This document shows, one piece after another, positions 17,465 through 25,386 of a stretch of DNA of 64,000 nt (position 1 is the stretch's first letter; each line of letters starts with the position of its first letter). Origin of the DNA: Clostridia bacterium (lineage in GTDB: Bacteria; Bacillota; Clostridia; UMGS1840); NCBI GenBank assembly GCA_017625695.1, contig JAGAKI010000073.1, positions 1 through 64,000 on the forward strand, read 5' to 3'. The notes under the pieces were generated by a model. The model saw nothing but the letters and a program-made list of their open reading frames with translations, was not told the DNA's origin and ran no database searches. Made by a program: the position numbers and the translations under genes.

Positions 17465-18397
17465 ATGAAAAATTTTTTGGAAGCCATCCGGCATAATACT
17501 GCACTGAAAATTTTTTCACTGATTCTTGCAATTTTATTGTGGGCCTTCGTTCAGTTGGCGCAAAATCCTGAACTGAGCTACGATGCTTATGAAGTGCCTA
17601 TTTCCATTACCGGCGAAGCAGATATCAACAGTGAGGGGTATGTGATCAGCGCCGCTCCCAAAAATTTGAAAACCAATCTGACCATTTCTACCAAACGGTC
17701 CTACTTAAACAACTTTGATCCTGGCAGTTTGTCTGCTTATGTGGATGTATCCACTGCGAAAGCTGTTGGAGAATATTCTTTTCCTGTAAGAGTCCGTTCC
17801 GAGGACGGTAATATTACGGTGGTTTCCAAAAGTCCGTCTACGGTTTCTCTGTATGTGGACCGGATTATTTCCACGCAGAAACCCATCAAGCTCTCCTATG
17901 ATGGAAGTTTGCATCCAGACTATTATATCGACAAAAACAACATTGTGATTTCTCCCGAAATGGCAACGATCAAAGTGCCGGAACTGGTGGAATCCAAAAT
18001 TTCAGAAGTTGTGGTTCATCTGGATATGACTAACGTGAAATCGGAAATTTATAATGAATTTACCGGGATTGCGGTGGATTCCAGAGGGGAAGAAGTTACT
18101 GATAAGTTCTTAAAAATCACCAACGAGTCCATCACGGTTCAGGTTCCTATTTTAAAACGGAAAACAGTTCCTGTTGCGATTAAAAACTTGCCCGATAACT
18201 TAACTTACAATCTGAATATCGAGCAGATTGAAATTGCAGGAAAAGAATCGCTGATTGATTCTGTCACCGAAATTGACGGTTATATCAATGACTATGACCC
18301 CGAACATTCCAACGCATCCTATACGGTTACCTTAAAGCTTCCTGATGATATTATATCCACCGAGGAAAAAACCATTAAGCTTTATGTGGTAGATTAG
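17465..18397 (+). CDS. cdaR: CdaR/YbbR-domain regulator of CdaA
   Basis: 310 aa. One N-terminal membrane helix (LKIFSLILAILLWAFVQL) is followed by about three extracytoplasmic YbbR repeats (for example YEVPISITG, TIKVPELVESKI, VPVAIKNLPDNLTYNL). YbbR proteins bind CdaA in the membrane and tune its activity. Located 28 bp after cdaA with an AGGAGG ribosome site. In many Firmicutes glmM follows; here the next element is an FMN riboswitch, so glmM is not in this cluster. Confidence 0.9.
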   Translation: MKNFLEAIRHNTALKIFSLILAILLWAFVQLAQNPELSYDAYEVPISITGEADINSEGYVISAAPKNLKTNLTISTKRSYLNNFDPGSLSAYVDVSTAKAVGEYSFPVRVRSEDGNITVVSKSPSTVSLYVDRIISTQKPIKLSYDGSLHPDYYIDKNNIVISPEMATIKVPELVESKISEVVVHLDMTNVKSEIYNEFTGIAVDSRGEEVTDKFLKITNESITVQVPILKRKTVPVAIKNLPDNLTYNLNIEQIEIAGKESLIDSVTEIDGYINDYDPEHSNASYTVTLKLPDDIISTEEKTIKLYVVD

Positions 18398-18432
18398 TAT
18401 AGTAAAATTTTGAAAAAATAAAAATAAATATA

Positions 18433-18572
18433 ACTTTCAGGGCAGGGTGAAATTCCCGACCGGTGGTAAGCGCCGTTTTTTTAAAATCGGCGGACAGTCC
18501 ACCTGCTTTTTTAAGAAAAGCTGAATTGGTGAAATTCCAATACCGACCGTTACAGTCCGGAGGAAAGAAAGG
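18433..18572 (+). promoter_or_regulatory. FMN (RFN) riboswitch controlling ribU
   Basis: Contains the conserved RFN-element blocks: AGGGTGAAATTCCCGACCGG (P2 region), GGACAGTCCAC, GGTGAAATTCC and ACCGACCGTTACAGTCCGG. The closing helix P1 can form between CTTTC (18434-18438) and GAAAG (18567-18571). The 3' strand of P1 is the purine-rich ribosome site before the ribU ATG at 18585, and no intrinsic terminator lies between. This suggests FMN binding blocks translation (inference). Confidence 0.93.
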
Positions 18573-18584
18573 AAATTAATTGCT

Positions 18585-19172
18585 ATGTCTCACAGTAAAA
18601 CAAGAAAACTAACCGTAACGGCATTGTTATCTGCCGTATCCATTGTGTTGTCTTTTATCGGCTTATCAGGCCCTTGGATGCCCTCATTCATCAAGCTTGA
18701 TTTTTCCGACCTTCCGGTACTGCTTGCCGGGTTTGCCTTTGGTCCCTGGTATGGCATTGCAGTCTGTTTTATGAAAAATATTTTCAATTTGTTTTTCGGA
18801 ACTGCAGGATGGGTTGGTGCAACGTCTAATTTTTTGTTGAGCTTGTTGTTTGTAGTGCCGGCAGCCTGGCTTTATCAAATCAAACGAAACAGAAAAAGTG
18901 CCTTGATTGGTGCCTTGATTGGTGCACTATCTATGGCAGTTGTGGGAATTTTCACCAACTATTATATTGTGTATCCCATGTATACCACGATGATGCCTAT
19001 GGAGGTCATCATCAAGATGTATCAGGTAATTAATCCCGCTGTGACCGATTTATGGACAGCACTGATTTATATGAATTTTCCCTTTACATTCATCAAAGGA
19101 CTTATGAATGTGATATTAACATTTGTCCTTTATAAACGACTTTCACCATTGTTTTTTGGAAAGCGAAAGTAA
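18585..19172 (+). CDS. ribU: Riboflavin ECF transporter substrate-binding protein RibU
   Basis: 195 aa, about six predicted membrane helices. The sequence TVTALLSAVSIVLSF and the loop IKLDFSDLPVLLAGFAFGPWYG are typical of ECF-type S components, and the FMN riboswitch immediately upstream identifies riboflavin as the likely substrate. It would work with the shared EcfA/A'/T energising module encoded elsewhere. Monocistronic, followed by a terminator. Confidence 0.92.
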   Translation: MSHSKTRKLTVTALLSAVSIVLSFIGLSGPWMPSFIKLDFSDLPVLLAGFAFGPWYGIAVCFMKNIFNLFFGTAGWVGATSNFLLSLLFVVPAAWLYQIKRNRKSALIGALIGALSMAVVGIFTNYYIVYPMYTTMMPMEVIIKMYQVINPAVTDLWTALIYMNFPFTFIKGLMNVILTFVLYKRLSPLFFGKRK

Positions 19173-19178
19173 GAAGTT

Positions 19179-19212
19179 AAAAAAGGTTACTGCTTTGCAG
19201 TAACCTTTTTTG
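19179..19212. terminator. Terminator between ribU and recA
   Basis: AAAAAAGGTTACTGC / GCAGTAACCTTTTTT stem with a 3-nt loop, between convergent genes and flanked by A/T tracts on both sides. Confidence 0.85.
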
Positions 19213-19232
19213 ATGCCAACCTATTTTAGAAT

Positions 19233-20240
19233 TTAATCGTCCCAACTGTCACGGATTTTTTCTTCGATTTCCTTAGCCAGTTCGGCATTATCGTTTAAGT
19301 ACATCCGGGCGTTTTCTCTGCCCTGACCTAAGCGCAGTTCTCCATAGTTATACCAGGCGCCACTTTTTTCCACGATACCGGCTTCCACGCCTAAGTCGAG
19401 TAACATTCCGTTTTTGGAGATTCCTTCTCCGTAGAGAATGTCGAATTCTGCATCTTTAAAGGGCGGAGCTACCTTGTTTTTCACTACTTTTACTTTTACC
19501 TTGTTTCCAATAATATCGGTACCGTTTTTAATTGCTTCCGAGCGGCGTACATCCAGTCGCATAGAAGAGTAGAACTTGAGTGCTCTGCCACCGGTTGTAG
19601 TTTCGGGATTCCCGAACATGACTCCCACTTTTTCACGAAGTTGATTGATAAAAATGGTGGTGGTTTTGGTTTTGTTGATGACACTGGTTAATTTACGGAG
19701 TGCCTGAGACATCAGTCTTGCCTGTAAACCGACGTGGGAATCCCCCATATCGCCTTCAATTTCCTGACGGGGTACCAAGGCGGCAACCGAGTCGATTACA
19801 ATAACATCCAATGCATTACTTCTGACCAACGCTTCGCAGATTTCCAAGGCTTGTTCCCCGGTATCCGGCTGAGAAATGAGCAGAGAGTCAATATCCACGC
19901 CCAACCGTTTTGCATAGATGGGGTCCAGTGCATGCTCTGCATCAATAAATGCCGCTTCTCCGCCGTTTTTCTGTGCTTCTGCAATGATAGTCAGAGCAAC
20001 GGTGGTTTTTCCGGAGCTTTCCGGTCCGTATATTTCAATCACTCTGCCTCTGGGGACACCGCCTACACCGGTCGCCCGGTCCAAGGTCATAATTCCGGTA
20101 GGAATTACGTCTACATCCATTGACAGGTTTTCTCCAAGGCGCATAACAGTACCTTTTCCGAATTGTTTATCTAATTGTGCCATCGCAGCTGCTAAAGCTT
20201 TCTGACGGTCCTCTTTGCGTTTTTCCAAATCCATATCCAT
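19233..20240 (-). CDS. recA: Recombinase RecA
   Basis: 335 aa. Complete RecA core with Walker [10 protein letters not shown], the [11 protein letters not shown] Walker B strand, loop L2 [22 protein letters not shown] and a shortened acidic C-terminus ([10 protein letters not shown]). It forms ATP-dependent filaments for recombination and stimulates LexA autocleavage. The start is the first of two Met codons (MDMD) behind a GAAAGGAAC ribosome site. Promoter at 20289-20316 and a LexA-type box at 20336-20349. cinA lies upstream, as in many bacteria, but recA has its own promoter. Confidence 0.96.
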   Translation of the reverse strand: MDMDLEKRKEDRQKALAAAMAQLDKQFGKGTVMRLGENLSMDVDVIPTGIMTLDRATGVGGVPRGRVIEIYGPESSGKTTVALTIIAEAQKNGGEAAFIDAEHALDPIYAKRLGVDIDSLLISQPDTGEQALEICEALVRSNALDVIVIDSVAALVPRQEIEGDMGDSHVGLQARLMSQALRKLTSVINKTKTTTIFINQLREKVGVMFGNPETTTGGRALKFYSSMRLDVRRSEAIKNGTDIIGNKVKVKVVKNKVAPPFKDAEFDILYGEGISKNGMLLDLGVEAGIVEKSGAWYNYGELRLGQGRENARMYLNDNAELAKEIEEKIRDSWDD

Positions 20241-20288
20241 TTTTAAAAAGTTCCTTTCTCTTTAAGGATTTTCGCATTTGATACCTTC

Positions 20289-20316
20289 ATTATAACAAAA
20301 AAATGAAAAATGTCAA
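20289..20316 (-). promoter_or_regulatory. Promoter of recA
   Basis: Minus strand: TTGACA (20311-20316), 16-bp spacer, TATAAT (20289-20294). Confidence 0.82.
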
Positions 20317-20335
20317 TAGATTTTCTTCAAAAAAT

Positions 20336-20349
20336 CGAACAAATGTTCT
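20336..20349. promoter_or_regulatory. LexA/SOS box upstream of recA
   Basis: CGAACAAATGTTCT matches the Gram-positive SOS consensus CGAACRNRYGTTYC at all but the last base. It lies about 20 bp upstream of the recA -35 box and overlaps the stop codon of cinA. Repression of recA by LexA is inferred. Confidence 0.75.
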
Positions 20350-21601
20350 ATTTTTTGATTTCTCCGAGAGATTTGGACGCACAAAGTGCCAGATGCAGGG
20401 CGTTTTTGGCAGATAACTGACGGATTTTATCCCGATTGCCTACAAAATGGAATCGGAAGGCATCCGTTTTATCACAAGTGGAAATCCCTACATATACTAG
20501 TCCTACCGGTTTTTCTTCAGTACCACCACCGGGACCGGCAATTCCCGTGACGGAAACACCAATATCGGCACCGGTGAACAAACGGATTCCCTCTGCCATT
20601 TCACAGGCAGTTCCTTTGGAAACTGCTCCGTACTCCGAAAGGGTTTCCGAAGAGACGTTGCAGATTTTTTGCTTTAGTTCATTGGAATAGGTGATGGCAC
20701 CGCCAAAGTAACTGTCCGAGGAGCCGGGAATGGCAGTTATCATTTGCCCAATCATTCCGCCGGTGCAGGATTCTGCAGTTGCCAGAGTTTGACCGTTTTG
20801 TTTGAGCGAATCCAATAGCACTTCTTCTAATTTGCGGTCCCCTTCGGTATAGATATATTCACCCACCAGTTCATACAGCTTTTCCTTTAAGGTGTTTGTC
20901 CGCGTGATCGCTTCTTCTCTGGTGTCGCCTTTTGCGGTGATTTTCAGCTGAACTTCTCCGGTTTTGGCATAAGGAGCAAGAATCAGATTTTTTTCTTTTT
21001 TCATATAATCACTTAAAACTTCTTCTAAGTGAGATTCCCCGATGCCAAAGAATTTTAAGGTGGTTTCTACGATTTCTCCTTGTTTTAAAGAGTCAAAATA
21101 GGAAGTGATTTCTTCGGTACGAAGCAAAGCTTCCACTTCGATGGGAGGGCCGGGCAACATCATCACCGTTCCTTCTTTGGTTCCGGTGATACAAGCGGGA
21201 GCCGTTCCGTTGGGATTTTGCACAATCTGAGAACCTTTTGGGAAATAACATTGGCTTAAATTGCTTTGGGGCATCGGTTTTTGTGCTCGGCGAAAATACA
21301 AATTCAGCATTTCTACCGAATATTCATCCCGAATCAGTTCACGGTCCAATGCCTTTGCCACCGCTTTTTTGGTAATATCGTCATAGGTAGGTCCAAGTCC
21401 GCCGGTGGTGATGACTAAATCTGCCTTTTTTAAGCCTCGTTTGATGGCTTTTACGATATCTTTTTTACAGTCATCCACCGTCAGCTGCATTACGGTTTTG
21501 ATGCCGTAGGGCTTTAAATAATTTGCGATGGTGACACCGTTGGTATTTAAAATATCGCCTGAAACCACTTCGGCCCCAATGGCAATGATACAGCATTTCA
21601 T
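20348..21601 (-). CDS. cinA: CinA, NMN amidohydrolase/competence-damage protein
   Basis: 417 aa. N-terminal molybdopterin-binding-like (COG1058) domain starting IAIGAEVVSGDILNTN, with GGLGPTYDD, and a C-terminal CinA domain with ATAESCTGGMIGQMITAIPGSS. Known members cleave NMN and related pyridine nucleotides. Length and domain order are normal. It reads from its own promoter into the recA region. The usual GTE of the N-terminal motif is GAE here, a minor change. Confidence 0.9.
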   Translation of the reverse strand: MKCCIIAIGAEVVSGDILNTNGVTIANYLKPYGIKTVMQLTVDDCKKDIVKAIKRGLKKADLVITTGGLGPTYDDITKKAVAKALDRELIRDEYSVEMLNLYFRRAQKPMPQSNLSQCYFPKGSQIVQNPNGTAPACITGTKEGTVMMLPGPPIEVEALLRTEEITSYFDSLKQGEIVETTLKFFGIGESHLEEVLSDYMKKEKNLILAPYAKTGEVQLKITAKGDTREEAITRTNTLKEKLYELVGEYIYTEGDRKLEEVLLDSLKQNGQTLATAESCTGGMIGQMITAIPGSSDSYFGGAITYSNELKQKICNVSSETLSEYGAVSKGTACEMAEGIRLFTGADIGVSVTGIAGPGGGTEEKPVGLVYVGISTCDKTDAFRFHFVGNRDKIRQLSAKNALHLALCASKSLGEIKK

Positions 21602-21641
21602 AACAAGGATTCCTCCCGGATTTTTTAGAATTGATATCTAT

Positions 21642-21670
21642 AGTATACTGCAAACAACGGGAAAATACAA
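21642..21670 (-). promoter_or_regulatory. Promoter of cinA
   Basis: Minus strand: TTGTAT (21665-21670), 17-bp spacer, TATACT (21642-21647), about 40 bp before the cinA start. Confidence 0.65.
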
Positions 21671-21688
21671 TCTTTTTTTGAAAAAACA

Positions 21689-21717
21689 TAGACATTTTCC
21701 AATTGGTGTGGTATACT
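21689..21717 (+). promoter_or_regulatory. Promoter of the structured RNA at 21724
   Basis: TAGACA (21689-21694), 17-bp spacer, TATACT (21712-21717). A start 7 nt after the -10 box falls exactly on G21724, the first base of the long terminal stem of the RNA. Confidence 0.75.
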
Positions 21718-21723
21718 GATTAT

Positions 21724-21923
21724 GCCAAACTAATTGAATATCTGACAGGAACTTTTCTTATTTTTATAGGATAAGTATATTTTTTGTATCATCTTCTAAG
21801 AATTTGATAAAAATGCAAATTCCAATTGAGATGATACAGATCTGTTCTTGTCTTAATCAATTAGTTTGGCGACTATCGGAGTTTGCGTTTTTTATGCGCT
21901 GACTTCGGTTGGCGCATTTTTTT
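21724..21923 (+). ncRNA. Structured small RNA, about 200 nt (6S-like candidate)
   Basis: No reading frame. The transcript predicted from the promoter folds into a long rod. P1 is GCCAAACTAATTGA (21724-21737) with TCAATTAGTTTGGC (21857-21870), 14 bp and perfect. P2 is GACAGGAAC (21744-21752) with GTTCTTGTC (21844-21852). An asymmetric bubble (21753-21782 on the 5' side) contains a small CTTAT/ATAAG hairpin. P3 is TGTATCATCT (21785-21794) with AGATGATACA (21829-21838). P4 is GAATTTG (21800-21806) with CAAATTC (21816-21822). A UUCG-loop terminator ends it at 21923. Length, paired ends and an open bubble at nt 30-59 recall 6S RNA, the RNA-polymerase-binding regulator. An alternative is a leader or attenuator for the gene at 22004. 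Confidence 0.6.
21894..21923 (+). terminator. Terminator of the structured RNA
   Basis: ATGCGCTGAC (21894-21903), UUCG tetraloop, GTTGGCGCAT (21908-21917), 10 pairs including two G-U, followed by seven T. Confidence 0.88.
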
Positions 21924-22003
21924 AAGTGAAATGTGAGATTGGGGTGCTCTTTCATTCATTTTAGTTTAAAGTGCGCAAATTAAAAATGAAAGGAAGAATT
22001 ACC

Positions 22004-22711
22004 ATGAAAAACACATTAAAAGGATACTTTATCGGAGTGTTAAGTACAGTACTGTTACTTGGTTGCGTTGCTTATGCTGCAAGTACAACAAAAACAATTG
22101 AAGCCATTTACAACAACATTAAAATCTATGTTGATGGCATCAAAGTTGACTCCAAAGATGCTAACGGAAATACAGTAGAACCTTTTATATATAATGGAAC
22201 TACATACCTACCGGTACGTGCAGTAGGTGAAGCTGTTGGTAAACCTGTTACATGGGATGGAGCAACACAAAGTGTTTATTTGGGTGCAGTCCCCGGAGAA
22301 AAACAGTTTCTTACAGATATTTGTGAGCCCTTTCAAACAAAAAGCTATGATGGTTCATACAATTCTAACAATGGTCGTTCGTTTAAAATGGCAGGAAAAA
22401 GCTATTCCAATGGCTTTGCAATGCAAGGGCCCGGATTTAATAGTGCTATAGACTGTTATGCAATATATAATTTAGACGGTAAATATCAAACAATGTCATT
22501 TGTAGCAGGGCATATTGATAATACAAGAATTGATGATGACGCAGAATTGTCTATATACATAGACGATAAACTTTATAAACAACATACGATAAAAGTGGAT
22601 GCGTTGCCGCAAAAATATTCTGTACCGTTGAATGGGGCATTAAAAGTAAAAATAGAATTAAAAACCAATTCAACTTCTTTGTATGGAATTGCTGATATTA
22701 TTGTAGAATAA
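22004..22711 (+). CDS. Secreted copper-amine-oxidase-N-like / NPCBM-like protein
   Basis: 235 aa. N-terminal signal peptide (MKNTLKGYFIGVLSTVLLLG, cleavage probably near AYAAS). It is followed by a stretch like the copper amine oxidase N-terminal (stalk) domain (IKIYVDGIKV, then NGTTYLPVRAVGEAVGKPV) and a C-terminal part resembling NPCBM carbohydrate-binding modules (SNGFAMQGPGFNSAIDCYAIYN, VAGHIDN). No catalytic residues are recognised. It probably attaches to or senses wall or host glycans (inference). The start is the ATG after GAAAGGAAG; an in-frame GTG at 21971 would place residues before the signal peptide. The gene is AT-richer than its neighbours and follows the structured RNA with no clear promoter of its own. 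Confidence 0.7.
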   Translation: MKNTLKGYFIGVLSTVLLLGCVAYAASTTKTIEAIYNNIKIYVDGIKVDSKDANGNTVEPFIYNGTTYLPVRAVGEAVGKPVTWDGATQSVYLGAVPGEKQFLTDICEPFQTKSYDGSYNSNNGRSFKMAGKSYSNGFAMQGPGFNSAIDCYAIYNLDGKYQTMSFVAGHIDNTRIDDDAELSIYIDDKLYKQHTIKVDALPQKYSVPLNGALKVKIELKTNSTSLYGIADIIVE

Positions 22712-22828
22712 TCAGTAGTTTTTGCACCCCACAATCACTAAAACAGTACCTTACGCAAATTTTTGTCGAACTATATGGCAGATTCAGGAAATGTTCTGTG
22801 CTATCCCTCCTGCAACATCAATAGCGAT

Positions 22829-22903
22829 TGTCATTCTGAACGAAGTGAAGAATCTTGCGAAAATATTGAGATTCTTCGGTCACTTTGTTCCCTCGGAATG
22901 ACA
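22829..22903. repeat. Dispersed palindromic repeat, copy A
   Basis: Begins TGTCATTCTGAACGAAGTGA and ends CCCTCGGAATGACA; the two ends pair, and the inner arms GAAGTGAAGAATCT and AGATTCTTCGGTCACTT also pair, giving a hairpin with a short loop. A related copy lies at 36586-36673. This type of intergenic repeat is common in many bacterial genomes and yields false peptides (CHSERSEE). Function unknown. Confidence 0.75.
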
Positions 22904-22943
22904 GTAGGGATTTATCCGGTGTTTTTCAGGGGAAAGGCTTGTC

Positions 22944-22964
22944 GGGACGATTCACGAATCGCCC
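22944..22964. repeat. Short palindrome
   Basis: GGGACGATTC and GAATCGCCC form a 9-pair hairpin with one mismatch and a 2-nt centre. It looks like a second family of small intergenic palindromes; only one copy was noticed in this window. Confidence 0.5.
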
Positions 22965-23004
22965 GTAAGGTAGTTGTGGTTTTTTTATATTAAGAAACAA
23001 CATA

Positions 23005-23043
23005 AAAAACTGTGTAAAATCATTGATTTCACACAGTTTTTTG
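23005..23043. terminator. Terminator downstream of acpP
   Basis: AAAAAACTGTGT and ACACAGTTTTTT arms around an AT-rich loop with further pairing. It serves acpP on the minus strand and could also stop plus-strand transcription from the gene ending at 22711. Confidence 0.8.
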
Positions 23044-23082
23044 TTTATTATTTTCTATATTAGGTACCCGTTTGCCGGGAAA

Positions 23083-23307
23083 TTATGCGTTTTCTTTTAA
23101 ATAGTTTACCACATCGGCAACGGTACTGATTTTGTCAGCTGCGTCATCCGGAATATCGATTCCGAATTCATCAGAAAAAGCCATAATGAGTTCTACTACA
23201 TCCAGCGAGTCTGCACCTAAATCGTCAACCAGAGTGGAATCTGCAGTTACTTTGTCTGCATCAATTCCCAACTGTTCTACGATAATGTCTTTTACCCGAT
23301 CGAACAT
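23083..23307 (-). CDS. acpP: Acyl carrier protein
   Basis: 74 aa. Acidic four-helix protein with the phosphopantetheine attachment motif [13 protein letters not shown] (Ser of DSL). It carries acyl chains for fatty acid synthesis and for PlsX. It lies 48 bp downstream of plsX with an AAGGAGG ribosome site and no intervening promoter or terminator, so it is probably co-transcribed from 24384-24412. Confidence 0.95.
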   Translation of the reverse strand: MFDRVKDIIVEQLGIDADKVTADSTLVDDLGADSLDVVELIMAFSDEFGIDIPDDAADKISTVADVVNYLKENA

Positions 23308-23355
23308 CTTGTGTTATAACCTCCTTTATATGTATCCATTTTTCATTTTACAAAA

Positions 23356-24348
23356 TTAAGAAAGATGTTTGCGGATTTTTCCGCAAAGGTCTTTATCTGC
23401 CAGGGTTGCCGCAAATAAGATGGCGTTTTTGAATGCTACACGGTCAGAATTTCCGTGTGCCTTTACTACAGGAGCATTCAGTCCCAACAGGGGAGCACCG
23501 CCTACTTCTTTGGCGTCCATCATTTTTTTGATGGTACTAAGACCCGGCTTCAAGATGGCTGCTGCCAGCTTGGTGATGATATTTTGATAGAACACCTGCT
23601 TTAAGAAATAAAACAGAGTGCTTGCGGTACCTTCTAAGGTTTTCAGAGCGATATTTCCCGTCCAGCCGTCAGACACCAACACTTCGGCATCTCCGTTTAA
23701 GATATCACGTGCTTCTACATTTCCCACAAAGGTGATATTTTTATCCTCTTTTAGCATAGCGTGTGCTTCCACGATGGTGGAAGTACCTTTGTGGTGTTCC
23801 ACACCAATGTTGATAAGACCTGCTCTGGGATTTTGAATTCCTAATATTTCTTTAGCATAGACGGAACCCATCATAGCAAACTGAGGAAAAAACTCCGGTT
23901 TACATTCTGCGTTTGCTCCAACGTCAATGATAACCGCTTTTCCTTTTTTTGTGGGAATGGTGGGGCAGAGTGCCGCGCGCTTGATTCCCTGAATCCGTTT
24001 GATAATGAGGGTTGCTCCGGTTAATACTGCACCGGTATTTCCGGCACTGACAAAGGCATCTCCTGCCTGTTCGCTGACCAGCCGAAGCCCCACCACCAAA
24101 GAAGAATCTTTTTTTCTGCGGATGGCAGAAATGGGGTCATCTTCATTTTCCACAATTTCTGTGGTATTGACAAACTGCAACCGGTCAGACACCGTATAAC
24201 CTTCCTCTGTGAGAAGCTTTTTTAACAAAGCTTCATTTCCGGTAACAATCAGCTCTAAGTCTTTGCGGGCATCCAGTGCCATTGCACAGCCAAGGACGGT
24301 TTCCTTGGGTGCATAATCGCCACCGAAGCCATCAACCACGATTTTCAT
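23356..24348 (-). CDS. plsX: Phosphate acyltransferase PlsX
   Basis: 330 aa. Starts KIVVDGFGGDYAPKETVLGC and contains SAGNTGAVL, DVGANAECKPE and VSDGWTGNIALKTLEGT, all typical of PlsX. It converts acyl-ACP to acyl-phosphate for PlsY-dependent glycerolipid synthesis, peripheral to the membrane. The plsX-acpP arrangement is common in Firmicutes; fabD/fabG, often between them, are absent. No clear FapR operator was found. Confidence 0.94.
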   Translation of the reverse strand: MKIVVDGFGGDYAPKETVLGCAMALDARKDLELIVTGNEALLKKLLTEEGYTVSDRLQFVNTTEIVENEDDPISAIRRKKDSSLVVGLRLVSEQAGDAFVSAGNTGAVLTGATLIIKRIQGIKRAALCPTIPTKKGKAVIIDVGANAECKPEFFPQFAMMGSVYAKEILGIQNPRAGLINIGVEHHKGTSTIVEAHAMLKEDKNITFVGNVEARDILNGDAEVLVSDGWTGNIALKTLEGTASTLFYFLKQVFYQNIITKLAAAILKPGLSTIKKMMDAKEVGGAPLLGLNAPVVKAHGNSDRVAFKNAILFAATLADKDLCGKIRKHLS

Positions 24349-24383
24349 AAGAGCCTCCTGAATATGTATTAAAAGTATGTTCT

Positions 24384-24412
24384 ATCTTACAGAATATGAA
24401 CAAAAATGTCAA
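24384..24412 (-). promoter_or_regulatory. Promoter of plsX-acpP
   Basis: Minus strand: TTGACA (24407-24412), 17-bp spacer, TAAGAT (24384-24389). Confidence 0.78.
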
Positions 24413-24432
24413 GCTATTTCCCTGTGGAAAAA

Positions 24433-25383
24433 TTATACAAACAAGGTACTTACTGAAAGGTCCTCGTAAATTCTGTCAATTGCTTCAGCAAACACGTTGG
24501 CGGAAGAAAGAACGGTAATCTTGTCCAGCATTTTTTCCGGGGGAAGGGGAATGGTATCTAAAATCACCATTTCTTCAATGGGAGATTCCTTGATTCTCTC
24601 AATTGCGGGACCGGAGAATACAGCGTGAGAACATCCTACAGTGATTTTCTTTGCGCCTCTTTCTTTTAAGGCGTTGGCTGCATGGACGATGGTACCGGCG
24701 GTGTCAATCATATCGTCAATCATAATAACGTTTTTATCTTTGATGTCACCGATGATGTTCATAACTTCTGACACGTTGGCTTTGGGGCGGCGTTTATCAA
24801 TAATTGCCATGGGAATATCCAGGCGTTCTGCGTAATATCTTGCACGGGTAACGCTGCCTAAGTCAGGAGAAACCATCACAGTGTCAGCGGTGTTGATGTG
24901 CTCTGCAAAATAGGGGCATAAAATTGCGGAGCCGAGTAAATGGTCCACGGGAATATTGAAAAAGCCCTGAATCTGTGCTGCATGTAAGTCCATCGTCAGA
25001 ACTCTGTCTGCACCGGCAGCAGTAATCAAATCTGCAACCAGTTTTGCGGAAATCGGGTCTCTGGCTTTTGCTTTTCTATCCTGACGTGCATATCCGAAAT
25101 AGGGAATTACTGCGGTAATTCGACCAGCAGAAGCACGTTTGAATGCATCAATCATAATGAGCAGTTCCATTAAATTGTCATTAACGGGATTGCAGGTAGA
25201 TTGCACTACGAACACGTCGGAACCTCTGACAGTTTCAAAAATATTTACCGAGATTTCACCATCGGAGAAATGTTTTACTGCTGACTGACCAACCGATAAT
25301 CCTAAGTTGGATGCAATATCAGCAGCTAATTTCGGATTGGAATTTGCTGAAAAAATCTTAATGTCTTTCCCGTGAGTAATCAT
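24433..25383 (-). CDS. prs: Ribose-phosphate pyrophosphokinase
   Basis: 316 aa. Contains the Prs ATP-site segment GYARQDRKAKARDPISAKL, DLHAAQIQGFF and the PRPP loop VMIDDMIDTAGTI. It makes PRPP from ribose-5-phosphate and ATP for nucleotide, His and Trp synthesis. Located 3 bp after the GlmU-like gene on the same strand, as in the Bacillus spoVG-glmU-prs order. Full length. Confidence 0.95.
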   Translation of the reverse strand: MITHGKDIKIFSANSNPKLAADIASNLGLSVGQSAVKHFSDGEISVNIFETVRGSDVFVVQSTCNPVNDNLMELLIMIDAFKRASAGRITAVIPYFGYARQDRKAKARDPISAKLVADLITAAGADRVLTMDLHAAQIQGFFNIPVDHLLGSAILCPYFAEHINTADTVMVSPDLGSVTRARYYAERLDIPMAIIDKRRPKANVSEVMNIIGDIKDKNVIMIDDMIDTAGTIVHAANALKERGAKKITVGCSHAVFSGPAIERIKESPIEEMVILDTIPLPPEKMLDKITVLSSANVFAEAIDRIYEDLSVSTLFV

Positions 25384-25386
25384 TAT

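Larger units (their letters stand above)
22712..23082. other. Intergenic region with dispersed palindromes
   Basis: No gene. The region contains two palindromic repeats (22829-22903 and 22944-22964) and a bidirectional terminator (23005-23043). An open frame through the repeats (22763-22993) is considered spurious. Confidence 0.6.

Noticed and set aside
21724-21870. Insertion sequence or MITE with 14-bp terminal inverted repeats
   Set aside because: No target-site duplication is seen, several inner stems are nested, and the ends coincide with a promoter start and precede a terminator, which fits an RNA gene better. Genome copy number would decide.
22763-22993. Open frame of 76 codons containing CHSERSEE
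   Set aside because: It reads through the two palindromic repeats, has no ribosome site, and the CHSERSEE peptide is a familiar translation artefact of this repeat.
24349-24432. FapR operator at plsX
   Set aside because: FapR sites often control plsX, but no convincing TTAGTACCTNNTACTAA-like palindrome is present near the promoter.
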